DNA from: Microbacterium yannicii PS01
Lineage (GTDB): Bacteria > Actinomycetota > Actinomycetes > Actinomycetales > Microbacteriaceae
Direction: 5' to 3'
Length of the DNA stretch: 64,000 bases
NCBI RefSeq assembly: GCF_000304335.1
Contig: NZ_CAJF01000013.1
Location: 35,506 to 99,505, forward strand
Shown: piece after piece, positions 28,907-37,549 of the stretch
How positions within the stretch are numbered: position 1 is the first letter of the stretch
Layout of the letters: each line of letters starts with the position of its first letter
Notes under the pieces: model-generated
Seen by the model: the letters and a program-made list of their open reading frames with translations, nothing else
Database searches by the model: none
Told to the model about the DNA's origin: nothing
Program-made: the position numbers and the translations under genes

Positions 28907-29592
28907 CGGACCTCCTCGAGACGACCGTCGGAGATGCGGATGCTGCGGCCTGCACGCGCCGCCACGTTCGGGTCGTGCGTGATCACGACCAGAGTCAGAC
29001 CGTCGGCGTTGAGCTCATCGAAGAGGTCGAGCACCCCGCCCGTGGTGTCGCCGTCGAGATTGCCGGTGGGCTCGTCCGCGAGCACCAGGCTCGGGTGGCT
29101 CACGACAGCACGCGCGACCGCGACCCGCTGCCGCTCGCCACCGGACAGCGTGCCGGGAAGGAAGTCGACCCGGTGGCTCAGTCCCACGCGGTCGAGCACC
29201 TCGCGGGCGCGCGGCTCGCGCTCGGCGCGGGGTACGCCGCTGTAGAGCATCGGCATCAGGACGTTGTCGAGCACCGTGCGCCTGGCCATCAGGTGGAACG
29301 ACTGGAAGACGAATCCGATGCGACGCGCGCGCACCGCGGCGCGCTCGTCCTCGGAGAGCGCGCCGGTCAGGTGCCCCTCGACGCGGTACTCCCCCACGCT
29401 CGGGCGGTCCAGAAGGCCCAGGATGTTGAGCATGGTCGACTTGCCCGAGCCGCTCGGCCCGACGATCGACACGTACTCGCCGGCCTCGACGCGCAGCGAC
29501 GCCCCCTTCAGCGCCTGCACCTCGGGCGGGCCCGGAAAGGATCGCGTGACGTCGCGAAGCTCCAGCAGCGGCATCTCGGAGAGCAGGCTCAT
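28903..29592 (-). CDS. ABC transporter ATP-binding protein, LolD/MacB type
   Basis: A 229-residue ATPase that energises the downstream permease. Walker A GPSGSGKST is at 45-53, the Q-loop in GFVFQSFHLMARRTVLDNV, signature LSGGERQRVAVARA at about 146-159, Walker B LVLADEPTGNLD at about 167-178, and the H-loop in VVITHD. It overlaps the adaptor gene (ATGA) and the permease gene (GTGA), so stoichiometric translation is expected. Confidence 0.95.
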   Translation of the reverse strand: MSLLSEMPLLELRDVTRSFPGPPEVQALKGASLRVEAGEYVSIVGPSGSGKSTMLNILGLLDRPSVGEYRVEGHLTGALSEDERAAVRARRIGFVFQSFHLMARRTVLDNVLMPMLYSGVPRAEREPRAREVLDRVGLSHRVDFLPGTLSGGERQRVAVARAVVSHPSLVLADEPTGNLDGDTTGGVLDLFDELNADGLTLVVITHDPNVAARAGRSIRISDGRLEEVR

Positions 29593-31244
29593 CGCCCGAC
29601 CACGACGAGGTCCCCGGCCTCGAGATCCGCCGTATCCACCGGCCGGATCTCGACAGAGCCCTCAGCGGCCAATCCGGTCTCCACGTCGACGAGGCGCGTC
29701 TCGGCGCTGGCGCCGTCGCGCGGATCGCCGTCCACGACCTCGACGCGGCTCTCGCCGCCGGGGCCGGCCGTCACGGCCGCCAGCGGCACGAAGAGCACGT
29801 CTCCCGCGGTCGCACCCACGGGAATCGACACGCGCACATTGGCACCCTGCAGCTGCTGGATCTGCTCGGGCGTCATCGGATCGGGAGCGAAGCCGATCGT
29901 CCAGCGCCCGTCGGAGCCGTCGGCGGGCGCGAGCTCGGCGATCACCGCACGGTGCGCCGAGCCGTCAGGCAGCTCGAAGCTCGCCTCGCCGCCGACCTGC
30001 AGCAGCGTGGCGTCCGCTTCCGCGGCGGAGCCGGTCAGCTCGAGAGTCGCTCCCGAGACGGTCATCGCCGCACCCTGCAGGAGCGTGCCGCGCGCCGCGG
30101 TGACGACATCGACGCGCCGCGGCAGAGCGCCCAGGTAGAGCACCTCGCCGGCGGGCAGGAAGGGCATCGCCTCTTCGCGGGCCCGTGCCAGCGCATCCTG
30201 CGCCTGCGAGAGCTGAGCGCGCGCCCCGTCGACCGCGGCGCGCGGCCCGCGGGTGTCTGGCGGTGCCGCGATCTCGTCGCGACGGAGCTTCGCCAGCGCG
30301 AGAGCATCCTCCATGTCGGCGATGGCCAAGGGGTCGACCGGATCGGCGGCGCGGGCGGCGTCGAGCTGACGCTGGGCGCTCGCGATCTGGTTGTCCGCCT
30401 CGCGCAGGTCGACCGCCGACGCCCCGGCGCCGGCGCGGCCGAGCTCCTCCGTGGCGGCCGCAAGCGACTGCTGCGCGGCGGTGACGCCTTCGGAGGCGGC
30501 ACGCACCCCCTCGGCGCTGCCTTCGGCGGCTTCCGGCGCGGCATACCCCGACCGCTCGTAGAGCGCGCTGACGGCCGCGGCGGCCGCGCCGTCGAAGACG
30601 TCGGAGGCCGGATCGCCCGCATCGATGCCGACCGCGGCCATCGCCTGCTTGAACTGCACGACGTCCGGTCCCGACATCCCGAACCGGATCGTGCGATAGG
30701 CGGGCAGCTCGCCGGGCAGGACGATGACCGGCCGGCCGGCGACCTCGAGCGCGATCGACAGCGGCCCCAGTTCGGTGCCCGCCTCGGGCACGCGCCCGGT
30801 GACGATCGCGGGGCCCGAGAGCGAGGACGTGTCGAGGGTGACCTCGACCGCGTCGGCGTAGCCGACCTCACCGCGGATCGTGACATCGTTGCTCAGCTCG
30901 CCCAGCTCCACCGGCACAGTGATGAGACCGGGCTCGGGCGGATCCGCGCGCGCAGCCGCCTCGGCAGGCGACACGACGAATCGGCCGACCAGGAGCCCCG
31001 CCACCAGGCTGACCACGGCGATGGCCGCCACGGTCCACAGCGCGCGGTTGTTCCGGAACACCCGTCCCCAGCGTGACGCCCGGCTCGCGCGCGCCTCGGC
31101 GCCGGCGACGACGTCGGCGGCGTCGGTCGTCTCGGCAGGCTCGGGGCTCAACAGCTCTGAGAAAGTCTCGCGCTGGATCGAGGCATCCGTCGCCGCGGTC
31201 TCGTCGGCAGTGGGCAGGTCAGACGGGTCGCGAGGTTCTGCCAC
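29589..31244 (-). CDS. Membrane-fusion-type adaptor with peptidoglycan-binding-like module
   Basis: A 551-residue HlyD/MacA-like adaptor. It has an acidic cytoplasmic N-terminus, one membrane helix (about 69-89), then an extracellular part: a lipoyl-like start, a peptidoglycan_binding_1-like segment (PAYRTIRFGMSGPDVVQFKQAM, about 183-205), an alpha-helical hairpin of about 100 residues (about 255-365) and beta-barrel domains to the end. In a Gram-positive cell this would link the pump to the cell wall. The start is GTG 31244, one base after the lipoprotein stop; the frame open upstream lies inside the lipoprotein gene. Confidence 0.82.
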   Translation of the reverse strand: MAEPRDPSDLPTADETAATDASIQRETFSELLSPEPAETTDAADVVAGAEARASRASRWGRVFRNNRALWTVAAIAVVSLVAGLLVGRFVVSPAEAAARADPPEPGLITVPVELGELSNDVTIRGEVGYADAVEVTLDTSSLSGPAIVTGRVPEAGTELGPLSIALEVAGRPVIVLPGELPAYRTIRFGMSGPDVVQFKQAMAAVGIDAGDPASDVFDGAAAAAVSALYERSGYAAPEAAEGSAEGVRAASEGVTAAQQSLAAATEELGRAGAGASAVDLREADNQIASAQRQLDAARAADPVDPLAIADMEDALALAKLRRDEIAAPPDTRGPRAAVDGARAQLSQAQDALARAREEAMPFLPAGEVLYLGALPRRVDVVTAARGTLLQGAAMTVSGATLELTGSAAEADATLLQVGGEASFELPDGSAHRAVIAELAPADGSDGRWTIGFAPDPMTPEQIQQLQGANVRVSIPVGATAGDVLFVPLAAVTAGPGGESRVEVVDGDPRDGASAETRLVDVETGLAAEGSVEIRPVDTADLEAGDLVVVGR

Positions 31245-31245
31245 G

Positions 31246-32217
31246 TCAGCGTCCCTGCTCCGCCGCCGCCTTGAGCGCGTCGAGGTCGGCCTTGTGCGCC
31301 GCGATGAACTCCTCCTCGAGCTCGTACTGGATCTCGGCGTAGGCGGCGCGGTACCCGGTCTCCTCGCGGCACTCGAGGTCGGCGAGGGCGACCTCGATCT
31401 CCTTCTCGCCGAACTCGGCGAGCTCGGGGTCGTCCTCGACCCACTCGGTCTGGTTCTCGTAGTACTCGTTGAGCTCGTCACTGAGGGTCGTCTGCGCGTC
31501 CATCTGCGCGTCGTACCCGGCGTGCCCGGCGTCGGCCATGCAGGCGCTCCACTCGGCGTCGATCTCGTCGAAGACCTCGGATTCGTGCGTCTCGGTCCAG
31601 AACTCCTCCATCGCCGTCATCAGCGGCTTGAACTCATCCGCCATCGCCGGGTTCGACTGCTCGACCTCGTGCTGCGCGTAGCCGTAGCAGCCCGCCTGCT
31701 CCCAGTCGTACTCGTAGGAGCCGTCCTCGTTCATCTGGTCTTCGGGAACCGGCGGGCCGTGGAGCACCTCGTAGTACGCCTGCTGCTCCGACTCCGACAG
31801 GCTCGTGACATAGTCCTGATTGGGATCGACCGGCATGTCGTCGGTGGGCATCGGCTCGTCCCGGCCGGGGTAGTTGACCATCCCGTAGCCGTACTGCGCC
31901 ACCCACTCGCGGTCCTCGGGCTTCCACTCCTCGCCGTCCGACATGAACGTCGTGCCGTCCTGCACGACGGGGATGTACTCGAAGCCCTCTTGGGTCATGC
32001 ACTCCGCGACGAGCTCCTCGCGCTGCTCCTGCTCCTTGGCGAAGCGCTCCTCCTGCTCCTCCGGCGACAGATCGCCGCCCCATACGGCCATCATGTACTT
32101 GTTCAGCGGCGAGTCCTCGGGGTCGGGCGCTGCCGAGCCGCCGGGGGCAGAGCATGCGGCCAGAGAGCCGACGAGACCGGCGACGACGAAGAGGGCGAGG
32201 GGGGCGGTTCTGCGCAT
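31246..32217 (-). CDS. Glu/Asp-rich lipoprotein of the MacB-type operon
   Basis: A 323-residue predicted lipoprotein. The signal peptide MRRTAPLALFVVAGLVGSLAAC ends at lipobox cysteine 22. The mature part is strongly acidic, rich in Glu, Tyr and Met, with four more cysteines (ECMTQEGF, GCYGYAQ, SACMADAG, DLECREE) that could form two disulfides. An upstream in-frame ATG at 32277 is discounted because it would bury the signal peptide; a GGAG site precedes 32217. It is the first gene of the operon with adaptor, ATPase and permease. Function unknown; it may bind the transported or sensed ligand. Confidence 0.8.
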   Translation of the reverse strand: MRRTAPLALFVVAGLVGSLAACSAPGGSAAPDPEDSPLNKYMMAVWGGDLSPEEQEERFAKEQEQREELVAECMTQEGFEYIPVVQDGTTFMSDGEEWKPEDREWVAQYGYGMVNYPGRDEPMPTDDMPVDPNQDYVTSLSESEQQAYYEVLHGPPVPEDQMNEDGSYEYDWEQAGCYGYAQHEVEQSNPAMADEFKPLMTAMEEFWTETHESEVFDEIDAEWSACMADAGHAGYDAQMDAQTTLSDELNEYYENQTEWVEDDPELAEFGEKEIEVALADLECREETGYRAAYAEIQYELEEEFIAAHKADLDALKAAAEQGR

Positions 32218-32315
32218 GGCGGACTCCGTAGCGGGGAGGGTCGGAACGGGGAGGGTCGAGCGACGGCACGTCACCATGCCGAATCGCCACGTTACGGACC
32301 CGCTCGGACGACGGC

Positions 32316-32333
32316 ATCATCCCGTGGGATGAT
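32316..32333. promoter_or_regulatory. 18-bp palindrome upstream of the lipoprotein-ABC operon (candidate operator)
   Basis: ATCATCCC-GT-GGGATGAT is a perfect 8-bp inverted repeat with a 2-nt centre, about 100 bp before the lipoprotein start and about 20 bp upstream of a TAACGT box on the minus strand (near 32289-32294). It lacks a following T-run and sits at an activator-like distance from the promoter, so an operator is more likely than a terminator. The cognate regulator is unknown and not encoded next to it. Confidence 0.6.
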
Positions 32334-32431
32334 TTCGGGTCCGTCCGCAGCCGAGGTCACTGAGATCTGTCCGCCATCGGGTCGCCGGTGACTTCCTCTG
32401 CCGATCCGTCGGCGAACCGTTGCGAATCGCG

Positions 32432-33034
32432 CTAGACGGGGTAGATCTCTGGCAGCCCGGTGCGCAGCTCGACCGGCAGATGCGCCATGTCGTTGTGAGA
32501 GAGCAGCGTCCACGGACGCCCCTGCTTCTGCGCGATCACGGTCAATCCGCAGTGGGCCTGGTTCAGCGTCATCCACCGCCAGTCGGGCGCCTGCAGCACC
32601 TCCCGGACGAACCACGCGATCACGAAGTTGTGGGTGATGAGCAGCTCGTGCACCTCGCCGCTCTTGCGCACGAGGTACTCGCTCATGGCGTCCGACATCT
32701 GCGCGCTGCCGGCCTCCACCTCAGCCTCGGTGACGGCGCCGAAGAACGGCTCGAAGGCAGACGGAGTCTCGGCGGTCATGCCGGTGGGGACGCAGTCGAA
32801 GAGCAGGGCCGTCGGCTCGGGGGTCACCGACGGCATCCGCTCGGCGACGGCACGGGCCGTCTGGCTCGCCCGTTCGAGGGGCGAATGCCACACCGCGTCG
32901 AAAGGAACGCCCGAGAGCCGATCGGCCAGCAGCGCCGCCTGACGGCGACCGCGGGGCGAGAGGGGTCCGTCGACAAGACCGTGCTCGGCATCCTGGTGTT
33001 CGCCGTGCCGCACGAGGTAGATGTAGTGCGTCAC
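32432..33034 (-). CDS. Histidine phosphatase family protein
   Basis: A 200-residue phosphoglycerate-mutase-like phosphatase. The catalytic RHG motif is in YLVRHGEHQDAE near residue 10, SPLERASQTARAVAE (about 51-65) supplies the second Arg, and the second catalytic His is in LLITHNFVIAWFV (about 135). The substrate is unknown. I chose GTG 33034 because GGAG ends 8 nt upstream; a GTG at 33043 is also in frame. A strong hairpin at 33045-33069 touches this ribosome-binding site. Confidence 0.85.
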   Translation of the reverse strand: MTHYIYLVRHGEHQDAEHGLVDGPLSPRGRRQAALLADRLSGVPFDAVWHSPLERASQTARAVAERMPSVTPEPTALLFDCVPTGMTAETPSAFEPFFGAVTEAEVEAGSAQMSDAMSEYLVRKSGEVHELLITHNFVIAWFVREVLQAPDWRWMTLNQAHCGLTVIAQKQGRPWTLLSHNDMAHLPVELRTGLPEIYPV

Positions 33035-33044
33035 GCAGCTCACT

Positions 33045-33069
33045 CCGTCGGGGTCGCGCGCCCCGACGG
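33045..33069 (-). terminator. Hairpin between aldo/keto reductase gene and phosphatase gene
   Basis: CCGTCGGGG (33045-33053) pairs perfectly with CCCCGACGG (33061-33069) around a 7-nt loop. Reading the minus strand it lies after the aldo/keto reductase gene and directly before the phosphatase ribosome-binding site, whose GG is part of the stem. There is no T-run. It may terminate upstream transcription or limit access to the phosphatase start. Confidence 0.5.
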
Positions 33070-33146
33070 GGCACCTCTTCCACCCTATGGCACGCTCGGA
33101 TGCCGCTTCCCGGCCGACGTGGCCGATCTGCGGAAACCGGCGGCGC

Positions 33147-34187
33147 TCACTCGGAGGCGCGGGCGATGTCCGACAGCTGCGCGCGGCTCAGCCGCACGCC
33201 CACGCCCTGGACCAGCTCTTCGATGTGCGCGGGCGCGTAGGCGTTCACGATGGGCGCCGTGACGAGCTTCTGCGCAAGCAGCCACGCGACGGCGACAGCG
33301 GCGTCGGGCACGCCGAGCTCGCTGCCGACCGCGTCGAGGGCGCGCAGGGTTCTGCTGCCCCGGCGATTGAGGTTGGCGGCCAGCTGGGCGCCTCGAACCG
33401 AGAGCGCGCCTCGGATCCGCGTGCGCTGCCGGCCGGCGAGGAATCCGTGCTCCAGCGCGTGGGATGGCGTCACGGCCATCCCCTGCGCGCCCGCGACGAG
33501 GCGCAGATCGGCATCGAACTCGTGGCGACGCAGCACGTTGAACGGGACGTCGAGCACCGTGATGCGGGGGTATCCCGCCGACGCCAGGATGCGGGCCTCG
33601 ACCAGTTGGGCGGCCGTGTATCCCATCGCGCCGACGGCGCGGACCTTGCCCGTCTCGACGAGCCACTCGGCGGTCGCGAGGGTGTCCTCGACCGCGGTCG
33701 TCGAATCGGTGCCCGCGTCGAGATAGACCACGTCGATCCGGTCTGTGCGCAGCCGTGTCAGCGATGCCTCCACCGCGCGGATCAGGTTGACGGGGCCGAG
33801 TCCCGGGTTGTCGGCGTGACCGCCCACGCGCACCGCGAGGACGATGTCGTCTCGCAGGCCCCGCGAGTGCAGCCACTGGCCGATGATGTGCTCGCTGCGC
33901 CCGCTCGAGAAGCTGTCGGAGGTGTGGACCGTGTTGCCGCCCAGTTCGGCGTACGCGTCGAGGATCGCGTGGCTCGATTCGAGATCGACGTTCCACCCGA
34001 ACTCGGCACCACCGAGGATCAGCGGGAAGACCGACGCCCCGCTCTCGCCGAGCGGCACGCGCACGTTGCTGCCGACGGACGGCCCCTGCACCGGGATCGG
34101 GGCGGACGGGTGGGCCGCGCCGGTCGGGGGGCGGACGACATCCTGGCTCGTCGAGGGGAGCGTCGAGTCAACGCCGAAGTAAGCCAT
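33147..34187 (-). CDS. Aldo/keto reductase
   Basis: A 346-residue (alpha/beta)8 NADPH oxidoreductase of the aldo/keto reductase superfamily. Visible are LILGGAEFGWNVDLESSHAILDAYAELGGNTVHTSDSF (about 55-90; the Tyr of the usual DTA-x-x-Y is replaced by the DSFSSGRSE type), RTDRIDVVYLDAG, VRAVGAMGYTAAQL and a C-terminal AVAWLLAQKLVTAPIVNAYAPAHIEEL. The usual catalytic Tyr position reads Ser/Phe here, so activity may be altered. The start ATG 34187 has a GGGGGTGG site. It lies downstream of pnp on the same strand, behind a terminator. Confidence 0.83.
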   Translation of the reverse strand: MAYFGVDSTLPSTSQDVVRPPTGAAHPSAPIPVQGPSVGSNVRVPLGESGASVFPLILGGAEFGWNVDLESSHAILDAYAELGGNTVHTSDSFSSGRSEHIIGQWLHSRGLRDDIVLAVRVGGHADNPGLGPVNLIRAVEASLTRLRTDRIDVVYLDAGTDSTTAVEDTLATAEWLVETGKVRAVGAMGYTAAQLVEARILASAGYPRITVLDVPFNVLRRHEFDADLRLVAGAQGMAVTPSHALEHGFLAGRQRTRIRGALSVRGAQLAANLNRRGSRTLRALDAVGSELGVPDAAVAVAWLLAQKLVTAPIVNAYAPAHIEELVQGVGVRLSRAQLSDIARASE

Positions 34188-34405
34188 GTGCCACCCCCTC
34201 ACGACGCCCCGGCGGGGACTCGACGTGATTTCTTCACCCGCACCCCCCGGCGCGTACTTCGAGGGTAGGGCAGTCCGGACAGGTCGCTGCGCGCCCCGGC
34301 GAACTGACGATAAACATTGCATAACGGTTTGATCACGAAGTCAGCCGCTCTCGGGCCGCTGTCCCCCGTTCGGACCACGGGCTGGGCCTCGGTCGCGCAG
34401 ACGAC

Positions 34406-34444
34406 GGATGCCCGCCCCGCTCGGTGACGAGGGGACGGGCATCC
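34406..34444 (-). terminator. Terminator downstream of pnp
   Basis: GGATGCCCG (34406-34414) pairs with CGGGCATCC (34436-34444), with further CCCC/GGGG pairing toward the loop. It starts 30 nt after the pnp stop on the minus strand, as expected for an intrinsic-type hairpin in a GC-rich actinobacterium; no long T-run follows. Confidence 0.65.
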
Positions 34445-34473
34445 GGACAAGCGGTTCAGACCGCGAGGCTGTC

Positions 34474-36765
34474 TCAGGCTTCGGCCGGGACCTCCGCGGC
34501 GGGGCTGGCCGCGCCGCGGCCCTCCTCGTCGGCGGTCTCTTCCACGACCGGCTCGAGCGAGAGCTTGCCCCGGTCGTCGATCTTGGTGATCTTCACGAGC
34601 AGCTTCTGCCCGACCGAGAGCACGTCCTCGACGTTCTCGACGCGCTTGCCGCCGGCGAGCTTGCGGACCTCGCTCACGTGGAGCAGTCCGTCCTTGCCCG
34701 GGAGCAGCGAGATGAACGCGCCGAAGGTCGCGATCTTCACCACGGTGCCGAGGAACTGCTCGCCGACCTCCGGGTTGGTGGGGTTGGCGATCGCGTTGAC
34801 CTGGGCACGGGCGGCCTCGGCCGACGGGCCGTCGGTCGCGCCGATGTAGACGGTGCCGTCCTCCTCGATGGAGATCTGCGCGCCGGTCTCGTCCTGGATC
34901 GCGTTGATCGTCTTGCCCTTGGGGCCGATGAGCTCGCCGATCTTGTCGACCGGGATCTGCACGCTGATCACGCGCGGAGCCGTGGGCGCCATCTCGTCGG
35001 GGCTGTCGATCGCGGCGTTGAGCACGCCCAGGATCGTCAGGCGCGCCTCGTGGGCCTGCTGCAGCGCGGCGGTCAGCACCGACGACGGGATGCCGTCGAG
35101 CTTGGTGTCGAGCTGGATCGCGGTGACGAACTCGCTCGTGCCGGCGACCTTGAAGTCCATGTCGCCGAGGGCGTCCTCGGCGCCGAGGATGTCGGTCAGC
35201 GCGGCGTAGCGCGTCTGACCGTCGACCTGGTCGGACACCAGACCCATCGCGATGCCGGCGACCGGGGCGCGCAGCGGCACACCGGCGTTCAGCAGCGACA
35301 GGGTCGACGCACACACCGAGCCCATCGACGTCGAGCCGTTGGAGCCGAGTGCCTCGGAGACCTGACGGATCGCGTAGGGGAACTCCTCGCGGCTGGGCAG
35401 CACCGGCACGAGCGCGCGCTCGGCCAGGAAGCCGTGCCCGATCTCGCGACGCTTGGGGCTGCCCACGCGACCGGTCTCACCGGTCGAGTACGGCGGGAAG
35501 TTGTAGTGGTGCATGTAGCGCTTGCTCGTGACCGGCGACAGCGAGTCGATCTGCTGCTCCATCTTGAGCATGTTGAGCGTCGTGACCCCGAGGATCTGCG
35601 TCTCGCCGCGCTGGAAGATGGCCGAGCCGTGGACACGCGGGATGACCTGCACCTCGGCGTCCAGCGGACGGATGTCGGCCAGCCCGCGGCCGTCCATGCG
35701 GACGCCCTCCGAGAGGATGCGACCACGGACGATCACCTTGGTGACCGACTTGTACGCTGCGGAGAACTCGAGCGTCGCGACGGCCGGCAGCTCGCCGGCC
35801 TCGACGGCGGCGATGAGCTCGGCCCTGACGGCGTCCTTCAGCTCGTCGTCGGCGTTGTTGCGCTCCTGCTTGTCGGCGATCTGGTAGATCGGGACGAGCT
35901 TGTCGTACGCCCGGCCGGCGACGAAGTCGTACGTCTCCTGGCTGTAGGGCAGGAAGACCGGGAATTCCTTGATCTCCTTGGCAGCGGTGTTCGCGACGGT
36001 GTTCTGCGCGGCGACGAGCTGCTTGATGAAGGGCTTCGAGGCCTCGAGGCCCTCGGCCACGACCTGCTCGTTCGGCTTGGTCGCGCCGCCCTTGATGAGG
36101 TTCCACGAGTGCTCGGTGGCCTCGGCCTCGACCATCATGATCGCGACATCCTCGTTGCCGTCGGCGTCGGTGATGACGCGGCCCGCGACGATGAGGTCGA
36201 AAACGGCCTCCTGGAGCTGGGTGACGGTCGGGAACGCGATCCACTGGTCGGCGTTGTCGCCGTGACCCGGGATGAGCGCCAGGCGCACGCCCGCGATCGG
36301 GCCGGAGAACGGCAGACCCGAGATCTGCGTCGACAGCGAGGCGGCGTTGATCGCCAGCGCGTCGTAGAACTCGCCGGGGGCGATCGAGAGGACGGTCACG
36401 ACGATCTGCACCTCGTTGCGGAGGCCGTCGACGAATGACGGACGCAGGGGGCGGTCGATGAGACGGCAGACGAGGATCGCCTCGGTCGAGGGGCGGCCCT
36501 CACGACGGAAGAACGAGCCGGGGATCTTGCCGGCGGCGTAGGAGCGCTCCTCCACGTCGACGGTGAGCGGGAAGAAGTCGAAGCCTTCACGCGGGTGCTT
36601 GCCGGCGCTGGTGGCCGAGAGGAGCATCGTCTCCTCGTCGAGGTACGCGGCGACGGCACCCTGTGCCTGCTGCGCGAGGCGCCCGGTCTCGAACCGGACG
36701 GTGCGGGTGCCGAAGCGTCCGTTGTCGAGGACGGCTTCGGCTGCGGTGATTTCAGGACCTTCCAA
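34474..36765 (-). CDS. pnp: Polyribonucleotide nucleotidyltransferase (PNPase)
   Basis: PNPase is a 3'-5' phosphorolytic exoribonuclease, and in actinobacteria also the main RNA 3'-tailing enzyme. The 763-residue protein has two RNase PH-like domains (about 1-230 and 330-560, with the tail [21 protein letters not shown]), a KH domain ([26 protein letters not shown], about 600) and an S1 domain ([20 protein letters not shown], about 690). The start is TTG 36765: AAGGAG lies 8-9 nt upstream and homology begins [18 protein letters not shown]. Its usual neighbour rpsO is 20 kb away upstream on the same strand. Confidence 0.97.
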   Translation of the reverse strand: MEGPEITAAEAVLDNGRFGTRTVRFETGRLAQQAQGAVAAYLDEETMLLSATSAGKHPREGFDFFPLTVDVEERSYAAGKIPGSFFRREGRPSTEAILVCRLIDRPLRPSFVDGLRNEVQIVVTVLSIAPGEFYDALAINAASLSTQISGLPFSGPIAGVRLALIPGHGDNADQWIAFPTVTQLQEAVFDLIVAGRVITDADGNEDVAIMMVEAEATEHSWNLIKGGATKPNEQVVAEGLEASKPFIKQLVAAQNTVANTAAKEIKEFPVFLPYSQETYDFVAGRAYDKLVPIYQIADKQERNNADDELKDAVRAELIAAVEAGELPAVATLEFSAAYKSVTKVIVRGRILSEGVRMDGRGLADIRPLDAEVQVIPRVHGSAIFQRGETQILGVTTLNMLKMEQQIDSLSPVTSKRYMHHYNFPPYSTGETGRVGSPKRREIGHGFLAERALVPVLPSREEFPYAIRQVSEALGSNGSTSMGSVCASTLSLLNAGVPLRAPVAGIAMGLVSDQVDGQTRYAALTDILGAEDALGDMDFKVAGTSEFVTAIQLDTKLDGIPSSVLTAALQQAHEARLTILGVLNAAIDSPDEMAPTAPRVISVQIPVDKIGELIGPKGKTINAIQDETGAQISIEEDGTVYIGATDGPSAEAARAQVNAIANPTNPEVGEQFLGTVVKIATFGAFISLLPGKDGLLHVSEVRKLAGGKRVENVEDVLSVGQKLLVKITKIDDRGKLSLEPVVEETADEEGRGAASPAAEVPAEA

Positions 36766-37073
36766 GAGGTCTCTCCTTCTTTGTTTAGGCTCGCACGCGC
36801 GTTTCGCGCACGAGCTTGTGCGAAGGAGCAGGAACAGGCAGATCTCGGCGCGCGGCATGTCCGCGGATTCGCCAGCGCTGGTCACCAGTCGAAGATCACC
36901 CGCCGCATCCGCGTCGGGGAACCCACCACAGGGGACCAGCTAGCTGCCGGCCTGCTCCGTAGCTCATGTGTAGTTGAGCAGCTGCCCAGAGGGCAACCCG
37001 ACACAGCCTATCAGCGGCGCAGCGATTCCCGGCATTGCTGGCGGGCGCCGGATGCCGCGCCTAGGGTTGGCAC
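36766..37073. promoter_or_regulatory. Divergent intergenic region pnp / DUF5302, with hairpins in the pnp leader
   Basis: This 308-bp gap holds no convincing gene. On the minus strand a TAGGCT box at 37005-37010 could start a pnp mRNA with a leader of about 240 nt. Two mutually overlapping hairpins lie close to the pnp start: GCGCG/CGCGC (36797-36809) and CGCAC/GTGCG (36807-36822). Only one can form at a time. On the plus strand TAGGGT at 37062-37067 lies 6 nt before the DUF5302 start. Confidence 0.5.
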
Positions 37074-37256
37074 ATGAGCACCGACGACAAGCCGGCGAGC
37101 GCGGCATCCGATGATCTGAAGCGCAAGTTCAAGGAGGCGCTCGACAAGAAGAACGCGCAGCACCGGGACGGCGAAGCGCACCTGGACGGCGATTCTTCCA
37201 TCCACGGCACGCACGGCGCGGTCACCAAGCGTGAGTTCCGGCGCAAGAGCGGCTGA
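37074..37256 (+). CDS. DUF5302 family small protein
   Basis: A 60-residue hydrophilic, highly charged protein. The pattern DDLKRKFKEALDKKN (about 13-27), an SSIHGTHGAV stretch (about 41-50) and the terminal FRRKSG match the DUF5302 family found across actinobacteria; function unknown. A TAGGGT box 6 nt before the ATG suggests a leaderless mRNA. The next small acidic gene begins 15 nt downstream with its own GAGGAGG site, so the two are co-transcribed. Confidence 0.85.
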   Translation: MSTDDKPASAASDDLKRKFKEALDKKNAQHRDGEAHLDGDSSIHGTHGAVTKREFRRKSG

Positions 37257-37271
37257 CGAAGAGGAGGCGCC

Positions 37272-37457
37272 ATGAGCGACTTCCGGGAGCGGAACCCCGA
37301 CGACGAGCGCGATGTGCCGCTCGACGACGAAGCCGAGTTCGAGTCGCCACCTCCCACGCTCGACCCGATGGAGGCTGTCGAGGACGACGTCGACGAACTC
37401 GACGACCGAGAGCGCGATGCGGCGATCGAAGCGGGCGAGATCGACCCGACCGCCTGA
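37272..37457 (+). CDS. Small acidic protein of unknown function
   Basis: A 61-residue protein with about 25 Asp/Glu residues and few hydrophobic ones (SDFRERNPDDERDVPLDDE..., DDVDELDDRERDAAIEAG), probably unfolded or helical. A GAGGAGG site 5-6 nt before the ATG supports it as a real gene. It follows DUF5302 in the same transcript. I do not recognise the family. Confidence 0.7.
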   Translation: MSDFRERNPDDERDVPLDDEAEFESPPPTLDPMEAVEDDVDELDDRERDAAIEAGEIDPTA

Positions 37458-37549
37458 GCGGAAGGCCTGGTCGCCGCGGACGGGTGATGCGGCCCGGCGC
37501 TGCGGCACCCCGGGCTGAAGCGACCCGGGTACCGCTCGAGCCCGACGGG

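Noticed and set aside
32217..32277. Longer lipoprotein starting at 32277
   Set aside because: It would place 20 polar residues before the signal peptide; the downstream ATG has a ribosome-binding site and a classical lipoprotein signal.
34408..36438. Long open frame on the plus strand opposite pnp
   Set aside because: It is the antisense shadow of a highly GC-rich real gene; its translation is low-complexity (Leu/Arg/Asp/Gly-rich) without any motif. The same holds for long antisense frames opposite hflX, ftsK, rnj and dapA.
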